Of a stretch of DNA of 64,000 nt, positions 8,477-16,554 are shown piece after piece. Every line of letters begins with the position of its first letter. The stretch's first letter is position 1. Origin of the DNA: Desulfomicrobium sp. UBA5193. GTDB taxonomy: Bacteria; Desulfobacterota; Desulfovibrionia; Desulfovibrionales; Desulfomicrobiaceae. Made by a program: the position numbers and the translations under genes. The stretch covers positions 186,001 through 250,000 of the forward strand of contig DHWB01000011.1 of the NCBI GenBank assembly GCA_002412965.1, in the 5' to 3' direction. The notes beneath the pieces were generated by a model that worked only from the letters and a program-made list of their open reading frames with translations, made no database searches and was not told where the DNA came from.

Positions 8477-9118
8477 ATGTACATCCATGTCCCGCCTGAA
8501 GAGATAGAATCCCGCTCCCTGGCCATCATCGATGCCGAAGTGGCAGAGCCTCGGCCTTTTGCCGGGGAAGAATGGGCTGTCGCCCGCCGCATGATTCACA
8601 CCACCGCGGACTTCGACCTGCTGACGCAGATCCGCTTTCATCCAGGTGCCATCGCGGCCGGCAAGGAAGCCTTGCTGGCCGGGGCAGACATCGTCACGGA
8701 CACGCAGATGGCCCTGGCCGGCATTCCGATCCGCCGCCTTGAGCCCATGGGGTGCCGGGTGCGCTGTCTGATGAGCGATCCCCACGTGGCCAAGCGGGCC
8801 AAGAGCGAGGGCGTGACACGGGCCTGGGCTGCCGTGGATGAGGTCATGGCCCATGGCGGGGCGGATATTTTTGTCGTCGGCAACGCGCCCACGGCCCTTT
8901 TCCGGCTGCTCGACTGGATGGATCGGGGTGCCAGGCCGCCAAGGCTCATCGTTGGCATGCCCGTGGGCTTCGTCAACGCCGCTGAAGCCAAGGAACTGCT
9001 GCTGGCCCAGGACGCCATCCCCTACATCACCATTGTCGGCCGCAAGGGTGGCTCAAGCCTGGCGGCCAGCGTGATCAACGCGCTGGCCAAGCTGGCGCGG
9101 GCGGGCCGAAGCGTCTGA
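8477..9118 (+). CDS. cbiC: precorrin-8X / cobalt-precorrin-8 methylmutase
   Basis: 213 residues, the usual CbiC/CobH length. The enzyme moves a methyl group from C11 to C12 to give (cobalt-)hydrogenobyrinic acid in cobalamin synthesis. RRMIHTTADFD contains the catalytic His41; VTDTQMALAGI, GNAPTALFRLL and GMPVGFVNAAE are family signatures. AAGGATATCCC precedes the ATG. No other corrin gene is in this window and no cobalamin riboswitch is visible in the 68 nt upstream. A strong terminator follows, so it seems monocistronic. Confidence 0.95.
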   Translation: MYIHVPPEEIESRSLAIIDAEVAEPRPFAGEEWAVARRMIHTTADFDLLTQIRFHPGAIAAGKEALLAGADIVTDTQMALAGIPIRRLEPMGCRVRCLMSDPHVAKRAKSEGVTRAWAAVDEVMAHGGADIFVVGNAPTALFRLLDWMDRGARPPRLIVGMPVGFVNAAEAKELLLAQDAIPYITIVGRKGGSSLAASVINALAKLARAGRSV

Positions 9119-9142
9119 ATGTAAGTCCTTGCATCACAAGAA

Positions 9143-9185
9143 AAAGCCCCTGCAGAACAACTTTTCCGCAGGGGCTTTGATTTTT
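9143..9185 (+). terminator. Rho-independent terminator after cbiC
   Basis: An 11-bp stem (AAAGCCCCTGC and complement) with a 14-nt loop, followed by GA and five T. The A run on its left side suggests it can also stop minus-strand transcripts coming from the ABM gene. Confidence 0.9.
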
Positions 9186-9206
9186 GCCGCGCTTCTTTGC
9201 GCGGAG

Positions 9207-9512
9207 TCACACTTCTTCGACGATGGTCAGAGACGCCTCGACGACGATGTCTTTGATCCTCTCCTGAAAGCCGCGCATGTGTCCGGCGCGCAGGTGGCTT
9301 TCGAGGGCTCTGCGGCTGGTCCATTTTTCGAGCACCGTGACCGTGTCGGGATCGAGGTTCTGGCTTTCCAGTCCCATGCGCACGTCCTGACCCGGAAAAT
9401 AGTCCACGCAGCCAGCCTCCTGGCGGACCAGAATTGCCAGATCCCGGAATTCCCGCAGGAAGAGCGGGGCCATCCCTCTTTTAAGTTTGAAGCGCGCCAC
9501 GACGTGGATCAT
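9207..9512 (-). CDS. antibiotic-biosynthesis-monooxygenase (ABM) domain protein
   Basis: 101 residues forming one ABM-type dimeric alpha-beta barrel: MIHVVARFKLKRG, then AGCVDYFPGQD, and a Trp-containing strand VLEKWTSRRALESHL. Family members range from cofactor-free quinol monooxygenases to haem-degrading enzymes and orphans; no residue set here decides between them. The ATG at 9512 overlaps the upstream DUF3592 stop by 4 nt (ATGA), with GAAGGAG six bases before it. It is the last gene of the HMA/DUF3592/ABM unit. Confidence 0.82.
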   Translation of the reverse strand: MIHVVARFKLKRGMAPLFLREFRDLAILVRQEAGCVDYFPGQDVRMGLESQNLDPDTVTVLEKWTSRRALESHLRAGHMRGFQERIKDIVVEASLTIVEEV

Positions 9513-10009
9513 GTGGACTCCTTCGTGGCACCGGGGCCGCGCAGCAGATAGACGCCGAAGATGACGGCCACGCTGCCGGTGAGGAAGCAGAAAAGGCCCG
9601 CTCCCGCCTTGAGCAGAAAGAGGGGCATGTAGAGATGGCGATAGAGCACGGACTCTTCGGGTTTTCCCGGATTGACCAGGGCCGCGACCGTGCGGTTCTC
9701 GGCTTGGGCCGCGCGCAGGGCGAGGTGCAGGTCGGATTGCGGGCATTCGTCGCCAATGCACGAAAACTGGCCTTCATGTTTTTGGCCGTCAACCTCATAC
9801 TGGTAGCGGACCACGGTCTGATTGCCCAGGGCCTGATCGACACTTGAGAAATGATCCACTGCGACGAGAGCCGCGTTTTGGGGTGCCCAGGACTCGGCCG
9901 ACCAATAGGTCAGGGCGCTGGCTCCGGCGTCGAGCAGGAAGCGCGTGCCGAGGATGACGAAAGGGATTCCGAGGATGAGCAGGATCAGTTTGCGGAAGGA
10001 AGAAAACAT
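9509..10009 (-). CDS. DUF3592-like membrane protein
   Basis: 166 residues with one transmembrane helix at the N-terminus (KLILLILGIPFVILGTRF) and one at the C-terminus (LFCFLTGSVAVIFGVYLL), flanking an extracytoplasmic or cytoplasmic beta-rich part of about 100 residues. RYQYEVDGQKHEG and VNPGKPEESVLYR match the DUF3592 pattern. Function unknown. Starts 4 nt after the HMA-domain gene ends and overlaps the next gene by 4 nt, so all three are co-translated. Confidence 0.72.
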   Translation of the reverse strand: MFSSFRKLILLILGIPFVILGTRFLLDAGASALTYWSAESWAPQNAALVAVDHFSSVDQALGNQTVVRYQYEVDGQKHEGQFSCIGDECPQSDLHLALRAAQAENRTVAALVNPGKPEESVLYRHLYMPLFLLKAGAGLFCFLTGSVAVIFGVYLLRGPGATKEST

Positions 10010-10012
10010 GCC

Positions 10013-10213
10013 TCAGTCCTGCGGCTCGAATCCGATTTTACGGATTGCTTCCTTGAGGGAGTTCAGATCGACCTCGGGCGAGGCGTCGAAGCTGGCCTGG
10101 CCGGGGGTGAGGGTCACGGAGACGTTCGAGATGCCGGGCACGGAAGTGAGCAGTTTCGTGACCGAGCCGGTGCAATGGGCACATGACATGCCTGAAATTT
10201 TGATGGTTGGCAT
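10013..10213 (-). CDS. small heavy-metal-associated (HMA) protein
   Basis: 66 residues, a stand-alone ferredoxin-like HMA domain as in CopZ-type copper chaperones. The metal loop is MSCAHC (Cys11 and Cys14) and the fold ends with IRKIGFEP. AAGGAGG precedes the ATG at 10213; the very long in-frame extension to 11371 is antisense to map and was rejected. No P-type ATPase or copper regulator is adjacent; its operon partners are a DUF3592 protein and an ABM protein. The metal (probably copper(I)) is inferred from the family. Confidence 0.88.
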   Translation of the reverse strand: MPTIKISGMSCAHCTGSVTKLLTSVPGISNVSVTLTPGQASFDASPEVDLNSLKEAIRKIGFEPQD

Positions 10214-10330
10214 AGGTTCCTCCTTTTTCACATCATGGCCGAAAGCGTCGGGGAAGGCAACGACTGCGGGCACTGGACAGACGTGGGGATTCTGGGACAA
10301 GAAACGACAAACAACACGTAAAGGAACGCC

Positions 10331-11164
10331 ATGCTCTTTCGAAATGCAAAAGCCCGCCTGAACCGCCGCAACCTCAGCGCTTCGGTGGCCGAAGAATATT
10401 GGAAACGATACCGCATCAGGATCAAGGACAAGGACGCCGTGGACGGCATCGCCAGGGCCGGGGAGCTGGTGGTGCGCACCCTGGACATGATCGCGGACCA
10501 TGTCCGGGCCGGAGCGACAACGGACCATCTCAACACCTTGATCCACGAATTCACCCTGAAGCATGGGGCCGTTCCGGCCCCGCTTGGCTACCGGGGGTTC
10601 CCCAAGAGCGCCTGCGTGTCCGTGAACGATGAAGTCTGCCACGGCATCCCCGGACCACGGGAGCTGCGCGACGGGGATATCGTCAATGTCGATGTGACGA
10701 GCATCGTGGACGGCTGGTTTGCCGACGCCAACCGCACGTATCTGGTCGGCGAGGTCAGTCCCGAAGCCAAGCGTCTGGTGGACGTGACCCGGCAGTGCCT
10801 GCAGCGCGCGATTGCCCTCGTGCGCCCCGGAGTCACCCTCGGAGACATCGGGCACGCCATTCAGAGCCATGCCGAGGGGGCGGGATATTCCGTGGTGCGG
10901 GAATTGGTTGGGCACGGCGTGGGGCATGCGTTCCACGAGCAGCCGCAGGTCAATCACACGGGCCGTCCGGGGCTTGGGGTCGTCCTCGTGCCGGGCATGG
11001 TCTTCACCATCGAACCCATGATCAATCAGGGGGCGATGGCGATCAGACGTCTGGCGGACGAGTGGACCGTGGTCACTGCCGATGGCTCTCTTTCGGCCCA
11101 GTTCGAGCAAACCGTGCTGGTCACCGAGAAAGGGGTGCGCAGCCTGACGCCCTATCCGCTTTAG
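10331..11164 (+). CDS. map: type I methionine aminopeptidase
   Basis: 277 residues; removes the initiator Met from nascent proteins. The pita-bread metal ligands are all recognisable: VDVTSIVDGWFAD (two Asp), GHGVGHAFHE (His), FTIEPM (Glu) and the last Glu in SAQFEQTVLV. The N-terminus has about 30 extra basic residues before the catalytic domain, as in several bacterial type I enzymes. Divergent from the HMA operon, and followed by a strong hairpin terminator. Confidence 0.95.
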   Translation: MLFRNAKARLNRRNLSASVAEEYWKRYRIRIKDKDAVDGIARAGELVVRTLDMIADHVRAGATTDHLNTLIHEFTLKHGAVPAPLGYRGFPKSACVSVNDEVCHGIPGPRELRDGDIVNVDVTSIVDGWFADANRTYLVGEVSPEAKRLVDVTRQCLQRAIALVRPGVTLGDIGHAIQSHAEGAGYSVVRELVGHGVGHAFHEQPQVNHTGRPGLGVVLVPGMVFTIEPMINQGAMAIRRLADEWTVVTADGSLSAQFEQTVLVTEKGVRSLTPYPL

Positions 11165-11201
11165 ATTTTTTCCACCGACTGCGCTTGCGGACGTGATGAA
11201 A

Positions 11202-11236
11202 AAGGCCCGCATCCCGAATTTTCGGGGTGCGGGCCT
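11202..11236 (+). terminator. terminator after map
   Basis: A near-perfect 16-bp stem (AAGGCCCGCATCCCGA with its complement) and a 4-nt loop, 37 nt after the map stop. The following T content is low on the plus strand; A-rich sequence to its left would supply U residues for a minus-strand transcript. Confidence 0.8.
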
Positions 11237-11275
11237 TGTGCTTGAAAGGGCAACGCCGTTTGCACGGCGGTGCGG

Positions 11276-11306
11276 CGAAAAAGGCCGGGAAGGTGCCTTC
11301 CCGGCC
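11276..11306 (-). terminator. terminator after fdhB
   Basis: Read on the minus strand, an 11-bp GGCCGGGAAGG stem with a 2-nt loop is followed by five U. It lies 25 nt past the fdhB stop and closes the fdhAB transcript. Confidence 0.82.
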
Positions 11307-11330
11307 AGCCGATGGAGGAGGGCCTGATGA

Positions 11331-12065
11331 TTAGGCCTTGTTTCTGGAGGTCGAGCCGAAGATCCGGGCAAACATGGCCTTGCGGGTCATGGGTCCGGGA
11401 ACCGTGGCTGAAGCGACCGCGTAGTCATGGAATGACTTGGGCGGCATCTGGTAGAGGTAGATGACCCGGGTAGAGTCGGCGTCGCCCAACACCGCTTCCG
11501 GATACTTCTTCTGCACCTCGGCCAGACGTTTTTCGGCCAGCGCCATCATTTCGTCTCGGTCTCCAAAGTTCATTGTTCCCGTGGGGCATGACTGCACGCA
11601 GGCAGGGACCAGGCCGTTCTGGACGCGGTCAAGGCACATGGTGCACTTGGTCATGACCTTTGTTTCCGCGTTCTGACGCGGAATATTGTACGGGCAGGCT
11701 TCGCGGATCTCATCAAAATCCGGCAAATCCTTGGTTTTTTCGGTGAAGGTGATGGCACCGGTGGCCTCGTCCTGCAGGATGGCCTTGTCGTCATAGGCGT
11801 CGGCGGTCATCTTGCAAGGGGGTTCGGTGCAATGCCGGCACTGTTCCGGGAAGAAGAGCCACGCGGCCATCATGCCCTTGTCGTCGGCAATTTCCTTCAT
11901 GTGCACGGTTTTATAGGTGATGGCCGAGACATCCATGGGGTTCTGGTGGGATCCATGGTTTCTGGTCTGTTCGGCCGGGAGCTTGTTCCACTGCTTGCAC
12001 GCAATCTGGCATCCACGGCAGGCCGTGCATTTGGTCAGATCGACGAAGAATGATTTTCCTGACAT
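11331..12065 (-). CDS. fdhB: formate dehydrogenase iron-sulfur (beta) subunit
   Basis: 244 residues with Cys motifs for several [4Fe-4S] clusters: CTACRGCQIACKQWN at the N-terminus, CRHCTEPPCKM, then CPYNIP and CTMCLDRVQNGLVPACVQSCP. It passes electrons from the FdhA active site to cytochrome c partners in the periplasm. It has no signal peptide or C-terminal membrane helix, as in soluble sulfate-reducer FdhAB, so it is presumably exported with FdhA by the Tat leader of the large subunit. It starts 9 nt after the fdhA stop with GGAG in the gap. No cytochrome subunit gene is adjacent. Confidence 0.95.
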   Translation of the reverse strand: MSGKSFFVDLTKCTACRGCQIACKQWNKLPAEQTRNHGSHQNPMDVSAITYKTVHMKEIADDKGMMAAWLFFPEQCRHCTEPPCKMTADAYDDKAILQDEATGAITFTEKTKDLPDFDEIREACPYNIPRQNAETKVMTKCTMCLDRVQNGLVPACVQSCPTGTMNFGDRDEMMALAEKRLAEVQKKYPEAVLGDADSTRVIYLYQMPPKSFHDYAVASATVPGPMTRKAMFARIFGSTSRNKA

Positions 12066-12074
12066 ATCAGCTCC

Positions 12075-15000
12075 TTACGCTTTCTTGACGTTGACCATGA
12101 AGGCCTTGCTTTCCGGGATGCCGGTGTTGGGATCACCAACGGCCGGAGTCAGCAGGTTGGCCGCATCGCCGCCATCCTTGGGCCAGACCCATCCGAAGTG
12201 CCACGGAATGCCGATGACATGCACCGGGTTGCCCATGACTTCAAACGGTTTGAAGCGCTTGGTGACAATGGCGATGGCCCAGAGCTGTCCGCGGGGGTTC
12301 TCCAGAATGACCTTTTCGCCGTTCTTGATGCCTTTGAGTTCAGCCAGTTCTTCGCTCATTTCGCAGAACATCTGGGGCTGCGCTTCCGTCAGCCAGGGCA
12401 GCCAGCGGGTCAGTACGCCCGTCTGCCAGTGTTCGGTGACACGGTAGGTGGTGCAGACGAAGGGGAAACGCGGGTCGCAGGTCGTGCGCTTGTGGGCATC
12501 GTCGGCAAATATGAGTGCCGTGGGGTTGTTGAGCTGCTTGGAGAACGGGTGCTCGGTGACCGGGCATTCCAGCGGCTCGTAGTATTCGGGGAGAGGACCA
12601 TCGTTCAGGCCCGGGCCATAGATCGCGCCGAGTCCATGCTGCTGCATGATGAAGGGATGCTTGGCGCCCGGATCTCCGCCGCCGTCGACGACGTCGATGA
12701 GCCATTTTTTGTTGGGAGCGTCCCATGCCAGGACCGGCTTGTCGGGCTGGTAGGGGTTGCCTGCCAGATCCACTGAGGCTCGGTTGTAAATGATGCGGCG
12801 GTTGACCGGCCAGGTCCAGGACCAGTTCGGGTACATACCTACCTTTTCCTGTGCAGGGGTCTGGGTCTTGTCGCGGCGGGCAGCCATGTTGCCCTTGTCC
12901 GTGTAGGAACCGGCATAGATCCAGTTGCCGGAACAGGTTGAGCCGTCGGCCTGCAGGTGGGCAAATGTGGCCACCTGGCTGCCGGCCTTCATGACCGTCT
13001 CCGTTCCATCCGGGTTCTTGATCTTGGTGTCTTTGAGATAGTAGCCGTTGATGAGCTTGGCCACCTTGTGCGGATCATAGACATGCCCGTCGCCCCAATC
13101 GGCGAGATTGAGACCGAGGATCGGATCGGGGAATGCGCCCGCTTCTTTTTTGTAGAGCTCCTGGATCTTGAGGATCAGCTCATACATGATGTCGCCATCG
13201 GGCTTGGTGTCGCCCATCGGCTCGGGACCGGCGTAGCGCCACTGCATCCAGCGACCGGAGTTGGAGATGGAGCCCTGTTTTTCAACGGATACGCAGCAGG
13301 GCAGGAAGAAGACTTCCGTCTTGATCTGCTTGGGATCCATGCCCGGACCCTTCCAGAAGGAGCCGGTTTCGTTCTCGAAGATGTTGACGTTGACCATCCA
13401 GTCCAGGTTGGCCATGGCCTGCCGGGTCTTGTTGGAATCGGCGCCGCTCGAAGCCGGGTTCATGCCCCAGGAGAAGAAGCCCTTGAACTGGCCTTTGTAC
13501 ATCTTTTCAAAGAGTACGAGCCAGGAGGCGTTCTGACCGTCATCGAGTTTGGGCATCCATTCATAGGCCTTGGCGGGCTCAACGTCCTTGTAGAGGGACT
13601 TGAGCAGGCTGGCCATGTACTTGGGCTGATTCTGTTTCCAGTTCAGGCTCTTGGGATCCTTGCTGACCGGGGTGATGCTCTTCAGGTAATCTTCGTACGT
13701 GGTCACTGACGCCCTTGGGGTCGGCAGGTAGCCCGGGATGATGTGGAAGAGCAGCGCCTGGTCGGTGGAACCCTGGACGTTGGCTTCGCCGCGCAGCGCG
13801 TTCACGCCGCCGCCGGCCATGCCCATGTTGCCCAGCAGGAGCTGGATGATGCTCATGGCCCGGATGTTCTGCACGCCGACGGTGTGCTGGGTCCAGCCCA
13901 TGGCATACAGGATGGTGCCGGATTTTTCCGGTTTGCCCGTGGTGGTGTAGGCTTTGTACACGGCCAGGAGTTTCTCTTCGGGTGTGCCCGTGATGGAGAC
14001 GACCTTTTTGACGTCATACCGATCATAATGTTTCTTCAGGATCTGGTAGACGCAGCGGGGGTCTTTCAAGGTCATGTCCCGTTTGGGCACGCCGGCCTCG
14101 TCCATTTCAAAAGCCCAGGATTTCTTGTCGTACTTGCGCCCGGCTTCGTCGAAACCGGTGAACAGGCCGTCATTGAAACCAAAGTCTTTGGAGACGATGA
14201 AAGATGCGTTGGTGTAGTTCAGGACATAGTCTTTGAAGGTCAGATCATTATCCAGAATGTACTTGATCATGCCGCCCAGGAATCCGATGTCCGAGCCTGA
14301 ACGCAAGGGGGCGTAGAGGTCAGACTTGGAAGAGGTGCGGGTATAGCGCGGATCAACGTGAATGACTGTTCCGCCCGCTTCCTGCGCCTTTACGACCCAT
14401 TTCCAACAGATGGGATGGTTTTCGGCAGCGTTGCTGCCCATTATCAAAATGCAATCACTGTTCTTGAAATCGATCCAGTGATTCGTCATCGCGCCGCGTC
14501 CGAACGACTCTGCCAGAGCCGCAACAGTTGCGCTGTGTCAAATACGGGCCTGATGTTCTATGTACGTGAGCCCGAGGCTGCGGAGCATGGCCTGGTAGGT
14601 CCAGCACTCCTCGTTGTCCATGGCGGCCGAGCCGCAAGAGGCCATGGCTTCAGTGCGGTTGACGACCTGGTCCTTGGCGTTTTTGACCGTAAAGGATGCA
14701 TCACGGACTTTTTTGACGCGCTTGGCGATCTCGGTGATGGCCCAATCCCAGCTCTTCTCTTCCCATTTCTCGCTAAAAGGGGCGCGGTACTGCACCTTGG
14801 TGATGCGCTGTGGGTTCTCGACCAGCTGATAGGTCGCGGCACCCTTGGCGCAGAGAGCGCCTTCATTGATCGGATGATCCGGATCGCCTTCGATGTTGAT
14901 GGCGCGTTTGGTTTTCTCGTCGGTGGTGACGATGAGTCCGCAGCCGACTGAACAGTAGCAGCAGACCGACGTGGTTTCCTTTCCTTTACGCAAGCTCAAG

Positions 15001-15110
15001 AGCTGTGCGTGGGCCTTGGTCGGGGCCAGGTCAAACCCCAGGCCTCCAAAGGCCGTGACCGCTGTCGCAGCGGCCGTGAGTTTGACGAATTCTCTTCTTC
15101 CCAGTTTCAT
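12075..15110 (-). CDS. fdhA: formate dehydrogenase catalytic (alpha) subunit, selenoprotein
   Basis: About 1011 residues when the in-frame UGA at 14538-14540 is read as selenocysteine (Sec191). The context, EHQARI-Sec-HSATVAALAESFGRGAMTN, is the FdhA active site. Oxidises formate to CO2 (or the reverse) at a Mo/W bis-pyranopterin centre in the periplasm. The Tat leader is GRREFVKLTAAATAVTAFGG; CCYCSVGCG holds the [4Fe-4S] cluster. Without recoding the gene would appear as two frames, 14541-15110 and 12075-14537. The start at 15110 has AGGAGG seven bases upstream; an earlier in-frame codon at 15149 would bury the Tat leader. fdhB follows after 9 nt. FdhE and MobA, needed for maturation, lie about 8 kb away. 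Confidence 0.96.
14501..14540 (-). promoter_or_regulatory. candidate SECIS element of fdhA
   Basis: The mRNA just after the UGA can fold as an apical hairpin (CUGUUGC, loop around GGCUCU, then GGCAG) with an unpaired U on its 5' side. This matches the position and rough shape of bacterial SECIS elements bound by SelB. Pairing was done by eye and the apical stem is short. Confidence 0.55.
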
Positions 15111-15432
15111 GCAGATCCTCCTGGCAATGGTTCTGGTGTTATCTACCACGAATTTCCCGGCCGAGGCGCAGTTGCAGCCATCGGCCTGACGGGAGCGGAG
15201 TGTCGAACAGGGGCAATGCCACGCGGCATTCCTCGCACTTCACAACCATCACGCTGATGTGCCTGGTCAGGACCGGGTCGAGATCAAAGCCGAGCCCGGA
15301 AAATGGGAGCATTCCCCACAAGGGAGAAGATCCGCAAGGGCAGGCTTGAGATGGGTGGAGGTTCGATACGCTTTCCGATTTTTCCATGCTTGGATATATG
15401 CTCCAAAAAGCGAACCTGATGCAAGAATATCG
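15111..15432 (-). other. fdhA upstream region
   Basis: 322 nt between the end of the transposase-like gene and fdhA, read towards fdhA. It should hold the fdhAB promoter, but I see no convincing -35/-10 or -24/-12 pair. It contains one open frame of 82 codons (15139-15387), listed separately. Confidence 0.5.
15139..15387 (-). CDS. possible small cysteine-containing protein upstream of fdhA
   Basis: An 82-codon frame in the same direction as fdhA, ending 28 nt before it. It has a CPC pair near residue 17 and CEEC near residue 51, so a small zinc or redox site is imaginable. GGAG lies about 13 nt before the ATG, further than ideal. I do not recognise a family, and in GC-rich DNA a frame of this length can occur by chance. 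Kept as a low-confidence candidate because of its position and the paired Cys motifs. Confidence 0.3.
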   Translation of the reverse strand: MEKSESVSNLHPSQACPCGSSPLWGMLPFSGLGFDLDPVLTRHISVMVVKCEECRVALPLFDTPLPSGRWLQLRLGREIRGR

Positions 15433-16293
15433 CTAATCCTCAAAGTCCGGCACCATGGCGCAGAGATATTCGGCCAGAATGGGAAAGATGTCTTCGTTTT
15501 TGTGATTGTACCTGAATTCCAGTTCTTTGATGTAGAGCGGGAAGTTTCGGGGGGAGATGCCCTTGAGGCGCCGGAACCAGTCCTTGGAGAAGGACCAGAA
15601 CCCTTTGGACGAATCGATGAAGAGGCCCTTGTCGGTGTGGCGGATGTTGTAGGTCGCGGACAGGTAACTGCCGCCGACGATCAGGGCGGCATACTGCTTG
15701 AAACGATCCGTGTAGATGATTTTGCCGAGGCTTGCGGTCCTCAGGTGAAAGTTCATTTTGAAGTGGATGATGCTGTCCCCGTCAAGCTCCGGGATAAGGT
15801 CTGCAAAGACGTGGGGGCCGCGTTCGACAATGCCGAAGACGGGCATGCGCCCGCCGGCTGTGGAGCTCATGTCCAGATGGAACTTGCCCGACTTCGCGAA
15901 CCCCAGGCCTTCTATGGATCGAATGATCAGGCGCGCGTCCAGGGAGTGGGCCAGGATGGCCATGCGCAGGGTGGTCACGGCCTTGTAGGCCGTGTTGTAG
16001 GTGATTCCCAGTTGGTCGGCCATGCGTCCGGTGGGCACTTCCAGTTCAAAGAGTTTGATCAGGCGCAACCACTGCTGGGGGGAGAGGTTGCCATTGTTTA
16101 TGAAGCGCTGGCTGAAGTCGTGAAACGTATAGGAGCAGCGGGCACATCGTCGTCTTCCGCCCTGCAGGGAGTACAGTCTGCGGGTCTTGCATTTGGGGCA
16201 AAAACGCTGATGGTTTTTCCAGCAAAATTGCAACAAATATTTTTTTGCAGAATTTTCATTTTTGATTATTTTTTCAAATGTTTGTAAATCCAT
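15433..16293 (-). CDS. IS1595/ISXO2-like transposase homologue, probably catalytically dead
   Basis: 286 residues. An N-terminal zinc ribbon (FCPKCKTRRL, then CARCSYTFHDFS) and an HTH-like region (MADQLGITYNTAYKAV) precede an ISXO2-type RNase H domain (PVFGIVERG, IIYTDRFKQYAAL, then GFWSFSKDWFRRLKGI). The middle Asp (Asp196 in YTD) is kept, but the expected first Asp falls at about Ser126, and the Glu of the N-x-x-E-x-x-W motif is Lys230. Two of three catalytic residues therefore seem lost. No matching terminal inverted repeats were found around it. It ends 322 nt before fdhA and is divergent from the sensory operon, so a domesticated DNA-binding role is conceivable. Calling it a decayed insertion sequence is the alternative. 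Confidence 0.75.
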   Translation of the reverse strand: MDLQTFEKIIKNENSAKKYLLQFCWKNHQRFCPKCKTRRLYSLQGGRRRCARCSYTFHDFSQRFINNGNLSPQQWLRLIKLFELEVPTGRMADQLGITYNTAYKAVTTLRMAILAHSLDARLIIRSIEGLGFAKSGKFHLDMSSTAGGRMPVFGIVERGPHVFADLIPELDGDSIIHFKMNFHLRTASLGKIIYTDRFKQYAALIVGGSYLSATYNIRHTDKGLFIDSSKGFWSFSKDWFRRLKGISPRNFPLYIKELEFRYNHKNEDIFPILAEYLCAMVPDFED

Positions 16294-16306
16294 TTTAAGA
16301 AAATCC

Positions 16307-16443
16307 TGTGCAAAAGTGTGGGTAATAACTAAACTGTGCTTTTTTCGACAGCTCTCATTTACCTATCATTTGTCATGCTTTTATTATGTCAAACTAGACA
16401 TATTTCTTTTATCCGCCAGAGTGGTAACTCACAGTTTTGCACA
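16307..16443. promoter_or_regulatory. intergenic inverted repeats between transposase-like gene and sensory operon
   Basis: TGTGCAAAAGTGTG (16307-16320) and CACAGTTTTGCACA (16430-16443) form a 14-bp inverted repeat with one mismatch about 110 bp apart. Between them TATGTC-AAACTA-GACATA (16385-16402) is a 6-bp palindrome. The region is AT-rich, lies between two divergent genes and is a natural operator region. No promoter boxes are assigned with confidence. Confidence 0.5.
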
Positions 16444-16554
16444 AGATAGTGCGTTTGTCCTCTGGATGCAATAACCAGAGTTTCTATGGCGCATGATGAG
16501 CTTTTTGGTTACACAATTCCTGGGCAAGCACCTTTTTTCCTTGAGGAGGCATTT

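Noticed and set aside
10214..11371. Long N-terminal extension of the HMA gene
   Set aside because: Lies antisense to map, while a strong AAGGAGG and ATG at 10213 give a normal 66-residue HMA protein.
12075..14489. Reading the downstream fdhA part as a separate gene
   Set aside because: The UGA at 14538 has selenoprotein context and the two halves form one FdhA.
15150..16450. Complete insertion sequence with terminal inverted repeats
   Set aside because: No matching left end to the TGTGCAAAAGTGTG motif was seen between 15150 and 15432, and no target-site duplication.
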